64,000 nt of DNA from Malikia spinosa (lineage in GTDB: Bacteria; Pseudomonadota; Gammaproteobacteria; Burkholderiales; Burkholderiaceae_C). Position 1 is the stretch's first letter; each line of letters opens with the position of its first letter. A program made the translations under genes and the position numbers. The stretch spans positions 113,160 to 177,159 of the forward strand of contig NZ_PVLR01000016.1 in the NCBI RefSeq assembly GCF_002980625.1. Reading direction: 5' to 3'. The notes under the pieces are model-generated. The model worked only from the letters and a program-made list of their open reading frames with translations, was not told the origin of the DNA and did no database searches. Below, one piece after another: positions 51,293-61,532 of the stretch.

Positions 51293-53713
51293 TCAACGCA
51301 GGCGTGCGCCGACTTGCTGCTGCAGCGCGGCCAAAGCGGCCTGCACCACACCGTCGATCTGCTCGTCGGTCAGCGTCGCTTCCGAGCTTTCGAGCGTCAG
51401 GCGCACGGCCAGGCTCTTCTCGTCGGCAGCCAGTCCGGGCGCCTCGACGCCCTTCTTGGCGCGGTAGACGTCGAACAGCACGGCCGACTTGAGCAGGCCG
51501 TCGACGTCCGAGCCACGAATGGCTGCCATCAGCGCGACATGGGTCACCGACTCGTTGACCACGACCGCCAGGTCGCGCTCGACCGGCTGGTGGCGCGGCA
51601 CCGGCCGGGCCTGGGCCACCTCGCGCGCCAGCACCGCCGGCAGGTCGAGTTCGAACAGCACCGGCGCCTGCTGCCAGCCCTCGGCCTGGCGCCAGCGCGG
51701 ATGCAGTTCACCGACGAAGCCGATCGCCACGCCGTCGAGCAGCACGCGGGCGCAGCGGCCCGGGTGCATGGCCGGATGCTCGGCCGCCTCGAAGCTCGGC
51801 ACGCGCGGCGCCAGCAGCGCCTCGACATCGCCCTTGACATCGAAGAAATCGACCGCACGCGCCGGCAGACCCCATTGCTGCTGCTCGGCGTCACCCCAGG
51901 CCAGCGCGGCAACGCGCATCGGCTGGTCAAAGCCGGCCACCGTGGTCTCGCTGTCGAGCACGCTGGCATCCTTGCGGAACACGCGGCCGAGCTCGAACAC
52001 GCGCACGCGCGCGGCCTTGCGGTCGGTGTTGAACTTGAGCACGTTGAGCAGGCTGCCCAGCAGCGAGCTGCGCATCACGCTGAGCTGGCTGGCGATCGGG
52101 TTCAGCAGCTTGATCGGGTCGGCATTGCCGGCATAGTCGCGCTCCCAGCGCGCCTCGACGAAGCTGAAGTTGATCGTCTCCTGGTAGCCCTGCAGCGCCA
52201 GCTGGCGGCGCAAGGCAAAGGCGCCACGGCGGCTCTCGGGGCGAACCTGGGCCGTCACGGGTGCCTGCGGCGGCGTGTGCGGCAGGTTCTCATAGCCGAT
52301 CACGCGCGCGACTTCCTCGATCAGGTCTTCCTCGATCTGCAGGTCGAAGCGGAACGACGGCGGCGTGACAGTCACAGTGCCCTCGCCTTCGGTCACCGGC
52401 AGGCTCAGGCTGCGCAGCGCATCGGCGCATTGCTGCTGGCTCAAGGCCATGCCAATCACCTTGTTGGCGCGCGCCACGCGCAGCGTGACGGGCTTCGGGC
52501 TGGGGACATTGATGACCTGGTCGATCACCGGGCCGACCTGGCCGCCGCAGATCTGCTGCACGAGTTCGCTGATGCGTTCGAGGTGCTCGACGATCTGCTG
52601 CGGATCGACGCCGCGCTCGAAGCGGTGACCGGCATCGGTGCTGAAGTTGAAGCGGCGCGAACGGCCAGCGATCGCCTTCGGCCACCAGAACGCGGCCTCG
52701 ACGAAGACGTTGCGCGTCTCGTCGCCGACGGCGGTGGCGTCGCCACCCATGATGCCGGCCAGCGACTCGACCGCCTGCGCGTCGGCAATCACGCCAACCT
52801 GCTCGTCGAGCGTGACGGTGTTGCCGTTGAGCAGCTTGAGCTGTTCGCCCGCGCGGCCCCAGCGCACCTGCAGGCCGCCGTGGATCTTGTCCAGATCGAA
52901 GATATGCGAGGGACGACCGAGCTCGAACATCACGTAGTTCGAGATATCGACCAGCGCCGAGACACTGCGCTGGCCGCAGCGCGCCAGGCGCTCGACCATC
53001 CAGGCCGGGGTCTGCGCCTGCGGATTGATGCCCTTGATGACGCGACCGGCAAAGCGACCGCACAGGTCAGCCGCCTGCACCTCGACCGGCAGGGTATCGG
53101 CAATCTGCGGCGCCAGGGTCGGGAAGGCCGGGGCCTTGAGCGGCGCACCGGTCAGCGCGGCGAGTTCACGCGCGATGCCGTAGACGCTCAGGCAATGGGC
53201 CAGGTTCGGCGTCAGCTTCAGCGTGAACAGCTGGTCGTCGAGCTTCAGGTAGTCGCGGATCGACTGGCCGATCGGCGCATCGTCGGGCAGCTCGAGCAAG
53301 CCGGCGTTCTCTTCCGACAGTTTCAGCTCGCGCGCCGAGCACAGCATGCCGAAGCTCTCGACGCCGCGCAGCTTGCCCTTGCCGATCTTGAACGGCTTGC
53401 CGTCCTCGCCGGGCGGCAGTTCGGCGCCGACCAGCGCGGCCGGAATCTTGATGCCGACGCGCGCATTGGGCGCACCGCAGACGATCTGCAGCGGCTCGGC
53501 CTGGCCGACATCGACCTGGCACACGCGCAGGCGGTCGGCATTCGGGTGTTGTTCGGCCGCGACGATGGTGCCGATCACGATCTTCTGGAACGGCGGTGCC
53601 ACGGGCACCAGCTCCTCGACCTCCAGGCCGGCCATGGTCAGCTTGTCGGCCAGCTCCTGGCTGGTCAGCGGCGGGTTGCAGAACTCACGCAGCCACGATT
53701 CGGGGAATTGCAT
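51293..53713 (-). CDS. pheT: Phenylalanyl-tRNA synthetase beta subunit
   Basis: An 806-residue protein of normal length. N-terminal tRNA-binding domain (about 40-150), B3/B4 editing domain (about 210-380), B5 domain (about 400-470), core (480-690) and C-terminal anticodon-binding FDX-ACB domain (about 710-805, [13 protein letters not shown]). It forms the alpha2-beta2 enzyme with PheS and removes mischarged Tyr. It lies 30 bp after pheS. Confidence 0.96.
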   Translation of the reverse strand: MQFPESWLREFCNPPLTSQELADKLTMAGLEVEELVPVAPPFQKIVIGTIVAAEQHPNADRLRVCQVDVGQAEPLQIVCGAPNARVGIKIPAALVGAELPPGEDGKPFKIGKGKLRGVESFGMLCSARELKLSEENAGLLELPDDAPIGQSIRDYLKLDDQLFTLKLTPNLAHCLSVYGIARELAALTGAPLKAPAFPTLAPQIADTLPVEVQAADLCGRFAGRVIKGINPQAQTPAWMVERLARCGQRSVSALVDISNYVMFELGRPSHIFDLDKIHGGLQVRWGRAGEQLKLLNGNTVTLDEQVGVIADAQAVESLAGIMGGDATAVGDETRNVFVEAAFWWPKAIAGRSRRFNFSTDAGHRFERGVDPQQIVEHLERISELVQQICGGQVGPVIDQVINVPSPKPVTLRVARANKVIGMALSQQQCADALRSLSLPVTEGEGTVTVTPPSFRFDLQIEEDLIEEVARVIGYENLPHTPPQAPVTAQVRPESRRGAFALRRQLALQGYQETINFSFVEARWERDYAGNADPIKLLNPIASQLSVMRSSLLGSLLNVLKFNTDRKAARVRVFELGRVFRKDASVLDSETTVAGFDQPMRVAALAWGDAEQQQWGLPARAVDFFDVKGDVEALLAPRVPSFEAAEHPAMHPGRCARVLLDGVAIGFVGELHPRWRQAEGWQQAPVLFELDLPAVLAREVAQARPVPRHQPVERDLAVVVNESVTHVALMAAIRGSDVDGLLKSAVLFDVYRAKKGVEAPGLAADEKSLAVRLTLESSEATLTDEQIDGVVQAALAALQQQVGARLR

Positions 53714-53743
53714 AACTCTCTACTCTCGGAAACGGGTTGCGGA

Positions 53744-54814
53744 TCAGCGGAACTGGCTCAGGAAGCGGATGTCGCCGTCGAAGAACAGGCGCAGGTCGTT
53801 GACGCCATAGCGCAGCATGGTCAGGCGGTCCGGGCCCATGCCGAAGGCAAAGCCGATGTAGCGCTCGGGGTCGAGGCCCATGTTGCGCACCACGTTCGGG
53901 TGCACCTGGCCGCAGCCGCCGACTTCGAGCCAGCGCCCGGCCAGCGGACCGCTGGCAAACGCGATGTCGATCTCGGCGCTCGGCTCGGTGAAGGGGAAGA
54001 AGCTCGGACGGAAGCGCAGCACCAGGTCATCCGACTCGAAGAAGGTGCGGCAGAAGTCGGTGAAGACGAACTTCAGGTCCTTGAAGCTGATGTTCTCGCC
54101 GATCCACAGGCCTTCGCACTGGTGGAACATCGGCGAATGGGTCGCGTCGCTGTCGACGCGATAGGTGCGGCCCGGCACGATGACGCGGATCTCGGGCATC
54201 GCGCCGCCAAACGGCAGGTCGGCCGGCGCACCGGCCGCCTCGCGGTGGCGCTTGACATGCTGGACCGCATGGCGCACCTGCATCGGGCTGGTGTGGGTGC
54301 GCAGCAGGTTGGGCTCGCCATCCTTCACGCCTTCGACGTAGAAGGTGTCGTGCATCGAACGCGCCGGGTGATCCTCGGGCGTGTTGAGCGCAGTGAAGTT
54401 GTACCAGTCGCACTCGATCTCGGGACCGTCGGCGACCTCGAAACCCATCGAACCGAAGATGGCCTCGATGCGCTCGAGCGTCAGGCTGACCGGGTGCAGG
54501 CCGCCGTTGCCGCGCACGCGGCCCGGCAGCGTCACATCGAGCGACTCGGCCTGCAGCTGGCGCTGCAGCTCGGCCTCGGCCAGGGCGGCACGGCGCTCGT
54601 TGAGGGCAGCCTCGATCGCCTGCTTGGCGACGTTGACGGCCGCGCCACGGGTCTTCTTCTCTTCCACGCTCAGGGCAGCCATGCCCTTCATGAGTTCGGT
54701 CACGCGACCGCTCTTGCCCAGGAACTGGGCCTTGGCGTTTTCCAGGTCGGCGGGGGTGGCGGCTTGCGCGAACAGTTCGCGCGCGGCGCTCACCAGGGCA
54801 TCGAGGTCGTTCAT
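53744..54814 (-). CDS. pheS: Phenylalanyl-tRNA synthetase alpha subunit
   Basis: From ATG 54814 ([15 protein letters not shown]), 356 residues. An N-terminal coiled coil (1-85) binds tRNA. The class II core has motif 2 [12 protein letters not shown] and motif 3 [16 protein letters not shown]. The larger frame upstream runs through the attenuator and is not used. The gene starts about 40 bp past the hairpin at 54854-54886. Confidence 0.96.
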   Translation of the reverse strand: MNDLDALVSAARELFAQAATPADLENAKAQFLGKSGRVTELMKGMAALSVEEKKTRGAAVNVAKQAIEAALNERRAALAEAELQRQLQAESLDVTLPGRVRGNGGLHPVSLTLERIEAIFGSMGFEVADGPEIECDWYNFTALNTPEDHPARSMHDTFYVEGVKDGEPNLLRTHTSPMQVRHAVQHVKRHREAAGAPADLPFGGAMPEIRVIVPGRTYRVDSDATHSPMFHQCEGLWIGENISFKDLKFVFTDFCRTFFESDDLVLRFRPSFFPFTEPSAEIDIAFASGPLAGRWLEVGGCGQVHPNVVRNMGLDPERYIGFAFGMGPDRLTMLRYGVNDLRLFFDGDIRFLSQFR

Positions 54815-54853
54815 CTCAACGGTCCAACAGCGGATTGCGGGCAATCCAAAATG

Positions 54854-54886
54854 AAAAAGGGCCAGTGCCTTATCGGCGCTGGCCCT
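54854..54886 (-). terminator. Terminator or attenuator between rplT and pheS
   Basis: On the minus strand AGGGCCAG(C)GCC-GATAA-GGC(A)CTGGCCCT is followed by TTTTT. A smaller hairpin GGGTTT...AAACCC (54895-54921) lies just before it. The place matches the pheST attenuator of enteric bacteria. The only leader reading frame seen is MDAGF, overlapping the rplT stop, so Phe-codon attenuation is weakly supported. Confidence 0.75.
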
Positions 54887-54927
54887 CAAATGCTCGGGTT
54901 TCAGGTTGCGCTAAAACCCGGCGTCCA

Positions 54928-55287
54928 TCAGGCGGCCAGCTTGGCCTTGACCTGCTCGACGATAGCAGCAAAAGCTGCCGGGTCGTTCACGGCCAGATCG
55001 GCCAGCATCTTGCGGTCGACTTCGATCGAAGCCTTCTTCAGGCCGTTGGCGAACTGGCTGTAGGTCAGGCCCAGGGCACGCGCACCGGCGTTGATACGAG
55101 CGATCCACAGACGGCGGAACACGCGCTTCTTGTTGCGGCGGTCACGGTAAGCGTACTGACCAGCCTTCATCACCGCCTGTTTGGCGATGCGATAGACGTT
55201 ACCGCGGCGGCCGCGGAAACCTTTGGCTAAGGCCAGGACTTTTTTGTGACGGGCACGTGCGGTGACACCACGTTTGACGCGAGGCAT
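54928..55287 (-). CDS. rplT: 50S ribosomal protein L20
   Basis: A 119-residue basic protein of standard length: [20 protein letters not shown] and the RNA-binding [14 protein letters not shown]20 is essential early in 50S assembly and in E. coli represses its own operon by binding the rpmI leader. It lies 25 bp after rpmI. Confidence 0.97.
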   Translation of the reverse strand: MPRVKRGVTARARHKKVLALAKGFRGRRGNVYRIAKQAVMKAGQYAYRDRRNKKRVFRRLWIARINAGARALGLTYSQFANGLKKASIEVDRKMLADLAVNDPAAFAAIVEQVKAKLAA

Positions 55288-55312
55288 AGTTCTCTCCTAG
55301 TTCGTCGTTGAA

Positions 55313-55516
55313 TTACAGGCCCATGCCGGGCAGCATCTGTGCCATGTGACCCATATTGGTCTCATGGACATTCACCGCACCGCGCAGATGGCGCTTGTTC
55401 TTGGTGGTCTTCTTGGTCAGGATGTGACGCTTGAAGGCTTGACCGCGCTTGACGGTACCACCCGGACGAACGCGAAAACGTTTCTTCGCACTGCTCTTGG
55501 TCTTCATCTTGGGCAT
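55313..55516 (-). CDS. rpmI: 50S ribosomal protein L35
   Basis: From ATG 55516 ([20 protein letters not shown]), 67 residues, the usual length, with the conserved [24 protein letters not shown] lies in front. An upstream frame extension covers the leader only. Confidence 0.96.
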   Translation of the reverse strand: MPKMKTKSSAKKRFRVRPGGTVKRGQAFKRHILTKKTTKNKRHLRGAVNVHETNMGHMAQMLPGMGL

Positions 55517-55623
55517 TGGAATGCTCCTTATGGTTTGTGCTCGTGAGGCGCCGCGAACCTGATCGCAGTCTTGTTGGCCCCGAGCCACTTGGTAGTGCGC
55601 CACGGAATCAACCGTGACACATT

Positions 55624-55641
55624 GCGGTACCGAAGTACCGC
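55624..55641 (-). promoter_or_regulatory. UUCG-tetraloop hairpin in the infC-rpmI leader
   Basis: The minus-strand RNA reads GCGGUAC-UUCG-GUACCGC, a perfect 7-bp stem closed by a C(UUCG)G loop, one of the most stable RNA hairpins. No U-run follows, so it is not a terminator. It may be part of an L20 control site or an mRNA processing/stability element. Confidence 0.55.
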
Positions 55642-55692
55642 GGGACCCCGTTCGGCGACCAACCGATCAGGACCCGAGAAACTAACGTTCGA

Positions 55693-56307
55693 TCAGCTCG
55701 CGGCCGGAGCCGGAACTGCAGCTTCTGCTGCCGGCTTGGCAGCGCCGCCGCCGGCCTTCTTGCGGCCCGGTGCGATCATCATGATCATCTGACGGCCTTC
55801 GAGCTTGGGGAACTGCTCGACGATGATGGTGTCGCCCAGTTCGTCGCGGATGCGCTGCAGCAGCGCCATGCCGATTTCCTGGTGCGTGATCTCGCGACCG
55901 CGATAACGCAGCGTGATCTTGCACTTGTCGCCTTCTTCCAGGAAGCGGCGCACGTTGCGCATCTTGATCTGGTAGTCGCCTTCATCGGTACCGGGACGGA
56001 ACTTGATTTCCTTGATCTCGATGACCGTCTGCTTGGCCTTCGCTTCCGCAGCCTTCTTCTGTTCCGCGTACTTGAACTTGCCGTAGTCGATCAGACGACA
56101 GACCGGCGGGTTCGCCATGGCGGCAATTTCCACCAGGTCGACGTCCAGGTCGCCTGCCATGCGCAGGGCTTCATGGATGCTGACGACACCGATGGCTTCG
56201 CCTTCAGGGCCCGTCAGGCGCACTTCGGGCGCCATGATCTCACGGTTCAAGCGATGCGCGCGCTCTTCGCGTTGGCGACGGTCGCGGAAGTTGGGGTTGG
56301 TAGCGAT
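55693..56307 (-). CDS. infC: Translation initiation factor IF-3, probable AUC start
   Basis: The best start is ATC at 56307, six bases after GAGGT and at the conserved beginning [20 protein letters not shown], giving 204 residues. An in-frame alternative at 56343 has a poor ribosome site. The N-domain (about 20-90) and C-domain (about 95-180, [27 protein letters not shown]) are complete, with an Ala/Pro tail. IF-3 rejects non-AUG starts, and infC of many bacteria begins with AUU or AUC so that IF-3 limits its own translation. Confidence 0.92.
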   Translation of the reverse strand: MATNPNFRDRRQREERAHRLNREIMAPEVRLTGPEGEAIGVVSIHEALRMAGDLDVDLVEIAAMANPPVCRLIDYGKFKYAEQKKAAEAKAKQTVIEIKEIKFRPGTDEGDYQIKMRNVRRFLEEGDKCKITLRYRGREITHQEIGMALLQRIRDELGDTIIVEQFPKLEGRQMIMMIAPGRKKAGGGAAKPAAEAAVPAPAAS

Positions 56308-56334
56308 GGTAAGACCTCGATTCGTAAAGCCGCA

Positions 56335-56354
56335 GCGCGGCACTTGTGCCGCGC
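56335..56354 (-). promoter_or_regulatory. Perfect GC-rich hairpin between thrS and infC
   Basis: GCGCGGCAC/GTGCCGCGC forms a perfect palindrome (with CAAG as the effective loop), 28 bp before the infC start. No U-run follows. It could be a processing, stability or partial attenuation element within the thrS-infC transcript. Confidence 0.5.
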
Positions 56355-56402
56355 ATGCCGATACCCAGACGCAGTTATGGCGCCGGAGTCAAGGCGGCAA
56401 GT

Positions 56403-58310
56403 TTAAGCCTTGTTGGCGATCTCCGCAAGGATGCGAGCGGAAAAATCTTGCAGCGCCAGCACGCCGAGGTCCTGGTTGCCGCGTGCACGCACCGCCACCG
56501 CGCCGGCTTCCTTCTCCTTGTCGCCGACGACCAGGATGTAGGGCAGCTTCTTCATCGCGTGCTCGCGCACCTTGTAGTTGACCTTTTCGTTGCGCAGATC
56601 CAACGCGACGCGCACGCCGTGGGCTTCGAGCTTGGCCGCCACTTCGCGGCAATAGTCGGCCTGGGCGTCGGTGATGTTGAGCACCGCGACCTGGACCGGC
56701 GCCAGCCAGACCGGCAAGGCGCCGGCATGCTGCTCGATCAGGATGCCGATGAAGCGCTCCAGGCTGCCGACGATCGCGCGGTGCAGGATCACCGGGCGCT
56801 GGCGGCTGCCGTCCTCGGCCACATACTCGGCGTCGAGGCGCTCGGACAGGTTGAAGTCGACCTGGATCGTGCCGCACTGCCATTCGCGACCGATCGCGTC
56901 CTTCAGCGTGTACTCGATCTTCGGGCCGTAGAAGGCGCCGTCGCCCTCCGAGATCACGAACTCGCAACCCGAATGGCGCAGGCTGGCCATCAGTGCCTGC
57001 TCGGCCTTGTCCCACAGCTCGTCGGAGCCGATGCGCGCGGCCGGACGGGTCGAGACCTTGTACAGGATGTCGCTGAAGCCGAAGTCGGCGTAGACCTTCT
57101 TCAGCACCTGGGTGAAGGTGTCGCACTCGGCCAGGATCTGGTCTTCGGTGCAGAAGATATGGCCGTCATCCTGGGTGAAGCCGCGCACGCGCATGATGCC
57201 GTGCAGGCCGCCCGAGGGCTCGTTGCGGTGGCACTGGCCGAACTCGCCGTAGCGCAGCGGCAGGTCGCGGTAGCTCTTGATGCCCTGCTTGTAGATCAGG
57301 ATATGACCCGGGCAGTTCATCGGTTTCAGGGCGTAGTCGCGCTTTTCCGACTCGGTCACGAACATGTTGTCGCGGTACTTGTCCCAGTGGCCGGTCTTCT
57401 CCCACAGACCCTGGTCCAGGATCTGCGGACCCTTGACCTCCTGGTAGCCATGGTCGCGATACACCTTGCGCATGTACTGCTCGACCTGCTGCCAGACAGT
57501 CCAGCCCTTGGGGTGCCAGAACACCAGGCCCGGCGCGTGGTCGTCGATGTGGAACAGGTCGAGTTCGCGGCCCAGCTTGCGGTGATCGCGTTTCTCGGCT
57601 TCTTCCAGGCGGGTCAGATAGGCCTGCAGGTCGTCCTTGCTGGCCCAGGCGGTGCCGTAGATGCGCTGCAGCATCTCGTTGCGATGGTCGCCGCGCCAGT
57701 AGGCGCCCGCCACCTTCATGAGCTTGAAATGCTTGAGCTTGCCGGTGCTCGGCACATGGGGGCCGCGGCACAGGTCCTCGAAAGCGCCTTCGCGGTACAG
57801 GCTGACATCCTCGTTGCTCGGGATGCTGGCGATCAGCTCGGCCTTGTAATGCTCGCCCAGGCCCTTGAAGTAGTCGACCGCCTCGTCGCGCGGCAGCACG
57901 CGGCGCTGCACGGCCTCGTCCTTGTTGGCGAGTTCGGTCATCTTCTTCTCGATCGCGACCAGGTCATCGGGCGTGAACGGGCGCTTGTACGAGAAGTCGT
58001 AATAGAAGCCGTTGTCGATCACCGGACCGATCGTGACCTGCGCCTCGGGGAACAACTGCTTGACCGCATAGGCCAGCAGGTGGGCGCTCGAGTGGCGGAT
58101 CAGCTCCAGGCCGTCGGCGTCCTTGGCGGTGACGATGGCCAGGCCAGCGTCCTGCTCGATACGGTAGCTGGTATCGACCAGTTTGCCGTCAACCTTGCCG
58201 CCCAGCGCGGCCTTGGCCAGGCCGGAGCCGATCGAGGCCGCGACCTCGGCCACCGTGACCGGGCCGGGAAACTGGCGAAGTGAGCCGTCGGGAAGCGTGA
58301 TGTTCAACAT
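56403..58310 (-). CDS. thrS: Threonyl-tRNA synthetase
   Basis: A 635-residue class II enzyme. TGS domain (1-60), editing domain with [16 protein letters not shown] (about 73-90), catalytic core with [18 protein letters not shown], zinc Cys in [11 protein letters not shown], motif 2 [22 protein letters not shown], motif 3, and the anticodon-binding domain (about 535-635). It heads the thrS-infC-rpmI-rplT-pheS-pheT-ihfA operon. Confidence 0.97.
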   Translation of the reverse strand: MLNITLPDGSLRQFPGPVTVAEVAASIGSGLAKAALGGKVDGKLVDTSYRIEQDAGLAIVTAKDADGLELIRHSSAHLLAYAVKQLFPEAQVTIGPVIDNGFYYDFSYKRPFTPDDLVAIEKKMTELANKDEAVQRRVLPRDEAVDYFKGLGEHYKAELIASIPSNEDVSLYREGAFEDLCRGPHVPSTGKLKHFKLMKVAGAYWRGDHRNEMLQRIYGTAWASKDDLQAYLTRLEEAEKRDHRKLGRELDLFHIDDHAPGLVFWHPKGWTVWQQVEQYMRKVYRDHGYQEVKGPQILDQGLWEKTGHWDKYRDNMFVTESEKRDYALKPMNCPGHILIYKQGIKSYRDLPLRYGEFGQCHRNEPSGGLHGIMRVRGFTQDDGHIFCTEDQILAECDTFTQVLKKVYADFGFSDILYKVSTRPAARIGSDELWDKAEQALMASLRHSGCEFVISEGDGAFYGPKIEYTLKDAIGREWQCGTIQVDFNLSERLDAEYVAEDGSRQRPVILHRAIVGSLERFIGILIEQHAGALPVWLAPVQVAVLNITDAQADYCREVAAKLEAHGVRVALDLRNEKVNYKVREHAMKKLPYILVVGDKEKEAGAVAVRARGNQDLGVLALQDFSARILAEIANKA

Positions 58311-58324
58311 AAGGATGTCCAGAA

Positions 58325-58350
58325 ACGGAAAACGCGGCCGGGGCCGCGTT
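58325..58350 (-). promoter_or_regulatory. Leader hairpin upstream of thrS, possible attenuator
   Basis: AACGCGGCC / GGCCGCGTT is a perfect inverted repeat at 58331-58350, followed on the minus strand by TTTTCCGTTT. It lies 20 bp before the thrS ATG and could be a terminator-like attenuator or an operator mimic for ThrRS. Confidence 0.45.
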
Positions 58351-58423
58351 GAGGAAAGCTCAATGCTAGTGCCCGATTTTTACACAAAACGGCTGCCGAC
58401 CTGCCGGCGGCGCGGGCGCGGGC

Positions 58424-58807
58424 TCAGTCCTGGTACAGCTCCAGCGGCAGGCCGTCGGGGTCGGCAAAGAAGACAAAGCGGCGCCCGGTGTACTCGTCGA
58501 CGCGGACTTCCTCGACCGCGACCCCGCGCGCCTCAAGCTCGGCCTTGCAGCGCGCGACATCATCGACCGCGAAGGCCAGATGGCGCAGGCCGCAGGCTTC
58601 GGGACGGGTCGGCCGGGCCGGCGGCTGCGGGAAGGAGAACAGCTCGATCTGGCTGCCGTCGGGCAGCGCCAGGTCGGTCTTGTACGACTGGCGCTCGGCG
58701 CGGTAATGCTCGGCGATCAGGCGCAGGCCCAGAGTCTCAGTATAGAAACGTTTGGAGCGCTGGTAGTCCGAGCAGATGATGGCGATGTGGTGAATGCGGC
58801 GCAACAT
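58424..58807 (-). CDS. VOC-family (glyoxalase-like) metalloprotein, YaeR type
   Basis: From ATG 58807 (MLRRIHHIAIICSDYQRSKR), 127 residues. Two beta-alpha-beta-beta-beta modules carry metal ligands typical of glyoxalase I relatives: His in IHHIAI, Glu in QIELFSF, His in LRHLAFAVDD and Glu in LPLELYQD. The resemblance is to E. coli YaeR (GloA2); substrate unproven. It is 16 residues shorter than the open frame suggests because the upstream part lacks a start signal. Confidence 0.82.
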   Translation of the reverse strand: MLRRIHHIAIICSDYQRSKRFYTETLGLRLIAEHYRAERQSYKTDLALPDGSQIELFSFPQPPARPTRPEACGLRHLAFAVDDVARCKAELEARGVAVEEVRVDEYTGRRFVFFADPDGLPLELYQD

Positions 58808-58841
58808 AGGCCGGCCAGTATCGAAGCCAGCCACAGCCGCG

Positions 58842-59576
58842 TCAAGCCGCTGGCGCGACCGTAACCCCGTCGATACCGTGGCGCTGCAAGGCTTGCGCGA
58901 CGAAGCCGGACGCCTTCATGGCCTCGACGAAGGCCGCGACATGGTCTGCTGCCTGCTGGCCCGCTGCCTTGGCGGTTCCCATCGCCTGCCGGATCACCAT
59001 GAAGCGCCCGGGCAGCAGGCGCAGGCCCGGCAGGCGCGCCGCATCCATCTCAAGTTGCTGCTTGACGCCGGCAGCGACCTCAAGCCTCTGCTCCAGGAAG
59101 GCCGGCACCACATCGGGCGACGAAGGCGCGCGCACGATCTCGGCGGCCTTGAGTTCGCGGCTCAGGAACAGGTCGTAGGCGCTGCCCTTGCCGACGGCGA
59201 CGCGCAGGCCGGCACGATCAACCTCCTCGTTGGCCTGCAGCGGCGACTCATCGCGCACCAGGTAGGCGCCCTCGATCAGCAGATAAGGCGCGGTGAAGGC
59301 GATCTCGGCGCCGCGCGCGGGGTCAACCGCGAAGAAGCCGATGTCCGCCCTGCCCTCGTTCACGGCAGCGACCGAATCGGCGGCCTTCTCGACCAGCAGG
59401 AATTCGGCTTCGACGCCCAGGCGGCGCGCCAGCTCCGACGCGAGATCAACCGAGACGCCGACGGGCTGGCCGGACTGGTCATCCCGCTTGGCGAGGATGG
59501 GGTTGCCGAGGTTGATGACGGCGCGCAGGCGGCCGGTCGGGGCCAGGGAGGAAAGAACAGAAGGGTGGGCTATCAT
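58842..59576 (-). CDS. Extracellular solute-binding (SBP_bac_3) domain protein without signal peptide
   Basis: A 244-residue protein with the amino-acid-binding-protein fold: LRAVINLGNPILAKRDD, GVSVDLASELARRLGV and ADIGFFAVDPARGAEIAFTAPYLLIEGAYLV. No signal peptide is visible and no permease or ATPase gene is near, so it may be cytoplasmic or mis-started; upstream in-frame sequence gives no obvious leader. Function unknown. Confidence 0.75.
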   Translation of the reverse strand: MIAHPSVLSSLAPTGRLRAVINLGNPILAKRDDQSGQPVGVSVDLASELARRLGVEAEFLLVEKAADSVAAVNEGRADIGFFAVDPARGAEIAFTAPYLLIEGAYLVRDESPLQANEEVDRAGLRVAVGKGSAYDLFLSRELKAAEIVRAPSSPDVVPAFLEQRLEVAAGVKQQLEMDAARLPGLRLLPGRFMVIRQAMGTAKAAGQQAADHVAAFVEAMKASGFVAQALQRHGIDGVTVAPAA

Positions 59577-59701
59577 GATTCAGACAAGGATCAGAACGAC
59601 AGGATTCTCATCTTGAACGATTTCAGGCCGCTGACGACACCCGGCCGCTCCAGTGCTGGAATCGACTTGGCCACAGGCTTCACTCAAAAGGACCCGCTGC
59701 A

Positions 59702-60709
59702 ATGAAAGCCATTCACCTGCGTGCCCCGGCCGCACTCGACCAGCTGCAACTGTGCGACGACACCGATCCGGGCGTGCCGGGTCCGGGGGAAATCCGCGTC
59801 CGCATTCATGCCAGCTCGCTCAACTTCCATGACTATGCGGTGGTGATCGGTGCCATGCCGACGGCCGATGGCCGCATCCCGATGTCGGACGGCGCCGGCG
59901 TGGTGGAAGCGGTGGGACCGGGCGTGGAGGAATTCCAGGTCGGCGACCATGTCGTTTCCTGCTTCTTCCCTGGCTGGCTCGATGGCGGCCCCAAGGTGGC
60001 AGACTTTTCCACCGTGCCGGGCGACGGGGTTGACGGCTATGCCTGCGAAGCGGTCGTCCGGCCGGCACATGGCTTCACCCGCGCCCCGGCAGGCTTCAGC
60101 CATGCCGAAGCCGCCACCTTGACGACGGCGGGGCTGACGGCCTGGCGCGCGCTGGTGGTCAATGGCGGACTCAAGGCCGGCGACAAGGTGCTGGTGATGG
60201 GCAGCGGCGGAGTTTCGGTGTTTGCGCTGCAGTTCGCCAAGCTCATGGGCGCCACCGTGATCGCGACCTCGTCCTCGGACGACAAGCTCGAACGCTTGAA
60301 GGCACTGGGCGCCGACCACGTCATCAACTACCGGACCCAGGCGGACTGGGGCGCCAAGGCGTTCGAGCTCGCGGGCGGGCAAGGGGTGGACCATGTGGTC
60401 GAGATCGGTGGCCCGGCCACCCTGCCGCAATCGATCGCCGCGCTCAAGGTCGGCGGCCATATCGCCTTGATCGGGGTCCTGACCGGACTCAGCGGCGAGG
60501 TGCCGACGGCAGCCTTGATGGCCAAGCAGGGCCGACTGCAGGGCCTGATCGTGGGCAACCGCGAGCAGCAGCTCGACATGGTGCGCGCCATTGAAGCCAA
60601 CCAGATGCGACCCGTGATCGACTGCAGCTTCCCGCTGGAACAGATTGCCGACGCCTTCCGGCACCAGGCCTCGGGCCGGCATTTCGGCAAGATCGTGCTC
60701 GAGTTCTGA
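59702..60709 (+). CDS. MDR-family NAD(P)-dependent oxidoreductase, zinc-free quinone-reductase type
   Basis: A 335-residue medium-chain dehydrogenase/reductase. N-terminal GroES-like domain (PGPGEIRVRIHASSLNFHDY), nucleotide site VMGSGGVSVFALQFAKLMGA and ATSSSDDKLERLKALGADHVI. The catalytic Cys/His zinc ligands and the four-Cys structural zinc loop of alcohol dehydrogenases are absent, which fits the quinone oxidoreductase branch. It is divergent from the binding-protein gene and convergent with the small membrane gene. Confidence 0.85.
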   Translation: MKAIHLRAPAALDQLQLCDDTDPGVPGPGEIRVRIHASSLNFHDYAVVIGAMPTADGRIPMSDGAGVVEAVGPGVEEFQVGDHVVSCFFPGWLDGGPKVADFSTVPGDGVDGYACEAVVRPAHGFTRAPAGFSHAEAATLTTAGLTAWRALVVNGGLKAGDKVLVMGSGGVSVFALQFAKLMGATVIATSSSDDKLERLKALGADHVINYRTQADWGAKAFELAGGQGVDHVVEIGGPATLPQSIAALKVGGHIALIGVLTGLSGEVPTAALMAKQGRLQGLIVGNREQQLDMVRAIEANQMRPVIDCSFPLEQIADAFRHQASGRHFGKIVLEF

Positions 60710-60721
60710 GCCCCGATCCGA

Positions 60722-61051
60722 TCAGATTTGATCGGCGTCGTTCATCGGATAGGGGTCGGCCACGTAGGCCGGTCCCTTCATCGCCAACACGATGAAGGCG
60801 TAAATCCCGACCGTGAGCAGCACCGTCCAGTGCAGGATGATCAGGCTGATCACATAGATATCGACCATGCCCGGCATGCCCGGGCCTTCGCTGCTGAACT
60901 CAAACCAAATGGCAAGCCGGGACAGCAGGGAAGGCAGCAGCAGCAACAGCGTGCCGACCCAGGCGATCCGGGGCAGGCGCCGCAGAGTAACCCGCTCGGC
61001 ACCGGCTGGGGTTTGCTGGAAACCCGGGAGCTTGTTGAATAGTCCGGCCAT
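60722..61051 (-). CDS. Unrecognised two-TM membrane protein
   Basis: A 109-residue protein with two hydrophobic helices (about 28-48 and 65-90) separated by EFSSEGPGMPGMVD; the C-terminus MKGPAYVADPYPMNDADQI is acidic. No family recognised. It is GC-rich with core-like codon use and converges on the MDR gene 12 bp away. It marks the right end of the core-like sequence. Confidence 0.6.
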   Translation of the reverse strand: MAGLFNKLPGFQQTPAGAERVTLRRLPRIAWVGTLLLLLPSLLSRLAIWFEFSSEGPGMPGMVDIYVISLIILHWTVLLTVGIYAFIVLAMKGPAYVADPYPMNDADQI

Positions 61052-61438
61052 GGGTGTCGATGCTACAAGCCCAGGTCTTGCTTGTCCAGGACAAAACCAC
61101 GGAACTGGGTCGAGCTTGAGGCCAGCCAGGAGGCCGTGGACCTCAGGAGAAACTGCTTACACGCAGGTTTGTACGACTGGTTTCGATCCGTAGCTGACGT
61201 TCGACACCGTACCTCAAAGCAGTCATCGTCCGAGGTGCACGACCCTGAACTGCGCGCGCCTCGTGCATGAACTCGCTCTATGCACCGACTATAGTGCCCT
61301 TAAGAATGCGCTCGCGGCTTGGCTTCAATTTGTGAAGTGCTCGAAACAGGCGAGCCGGATTTCACGGAACTTTACACCTGTATACTTTCAGTGAATTGAC
61401 CGCAAATCCAGGCTACAAGTCACTTTCAGGAGAAATTC
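61052..61438. other. Intergenic transition from GC-rich core to AT-richer accessory region
   Basis: No supported gene. Base composition falls from about 61270 onward. A possible -10 TATACT at 61381-61386 has only a poor -35, so a promoter for the two-gene unit starting at 61439 is likely here but not firmly seen. Confidence 0.5.
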
Positions 61439-61519
61439 GTGCTCAGATCATTCCGAATTGCCAATGCTTACCCCGAAATTTTTGCGGGGTACATTACATT
61501 AGATATCAAGAAAACCTAA
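61439..61519 (+). CDS. 26-codon micro-ORF upstream of the octarepeat gene
   Basis: AGGAG at 61428-61432 is six bases before GTG 61439; the frame runs 26 codons to TAA at 61517-61519. The peptide begins VLRSFRIANAYPEIFAGYIT and ends in LDIKKT: basic start, aromatic/hydrophobic middle, Lys-rich end. The next gene starts 13 bp later with its own AGGAG placed just after this stop, which suggests translational coupling. A perfect 7-bp inverted repeat TACCCCG/CGGGGTA (61469-61491) lies within it. It could be a leader peptide, a regulator or a partner of the repeat protein. No family recognised. Confidence 0.5.
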   Translation: MLRSFRIANAYPEIFAGYITLDIKKT

Positions 61520-61532
61520 GAGGAGAGCGACG

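Noticed and set aside
51275..55063. 1262-codon plus-strand open frame
   Set aside because: Antisense to ihfA, pheT and pheS, whose products are unmistakable; no domain is visible in the shadow.
61082..61270. 62-codon plus-strand frame
   Set aside because: TTG start without ribosome site, no protein-like pattern, crosses the composition boundary.
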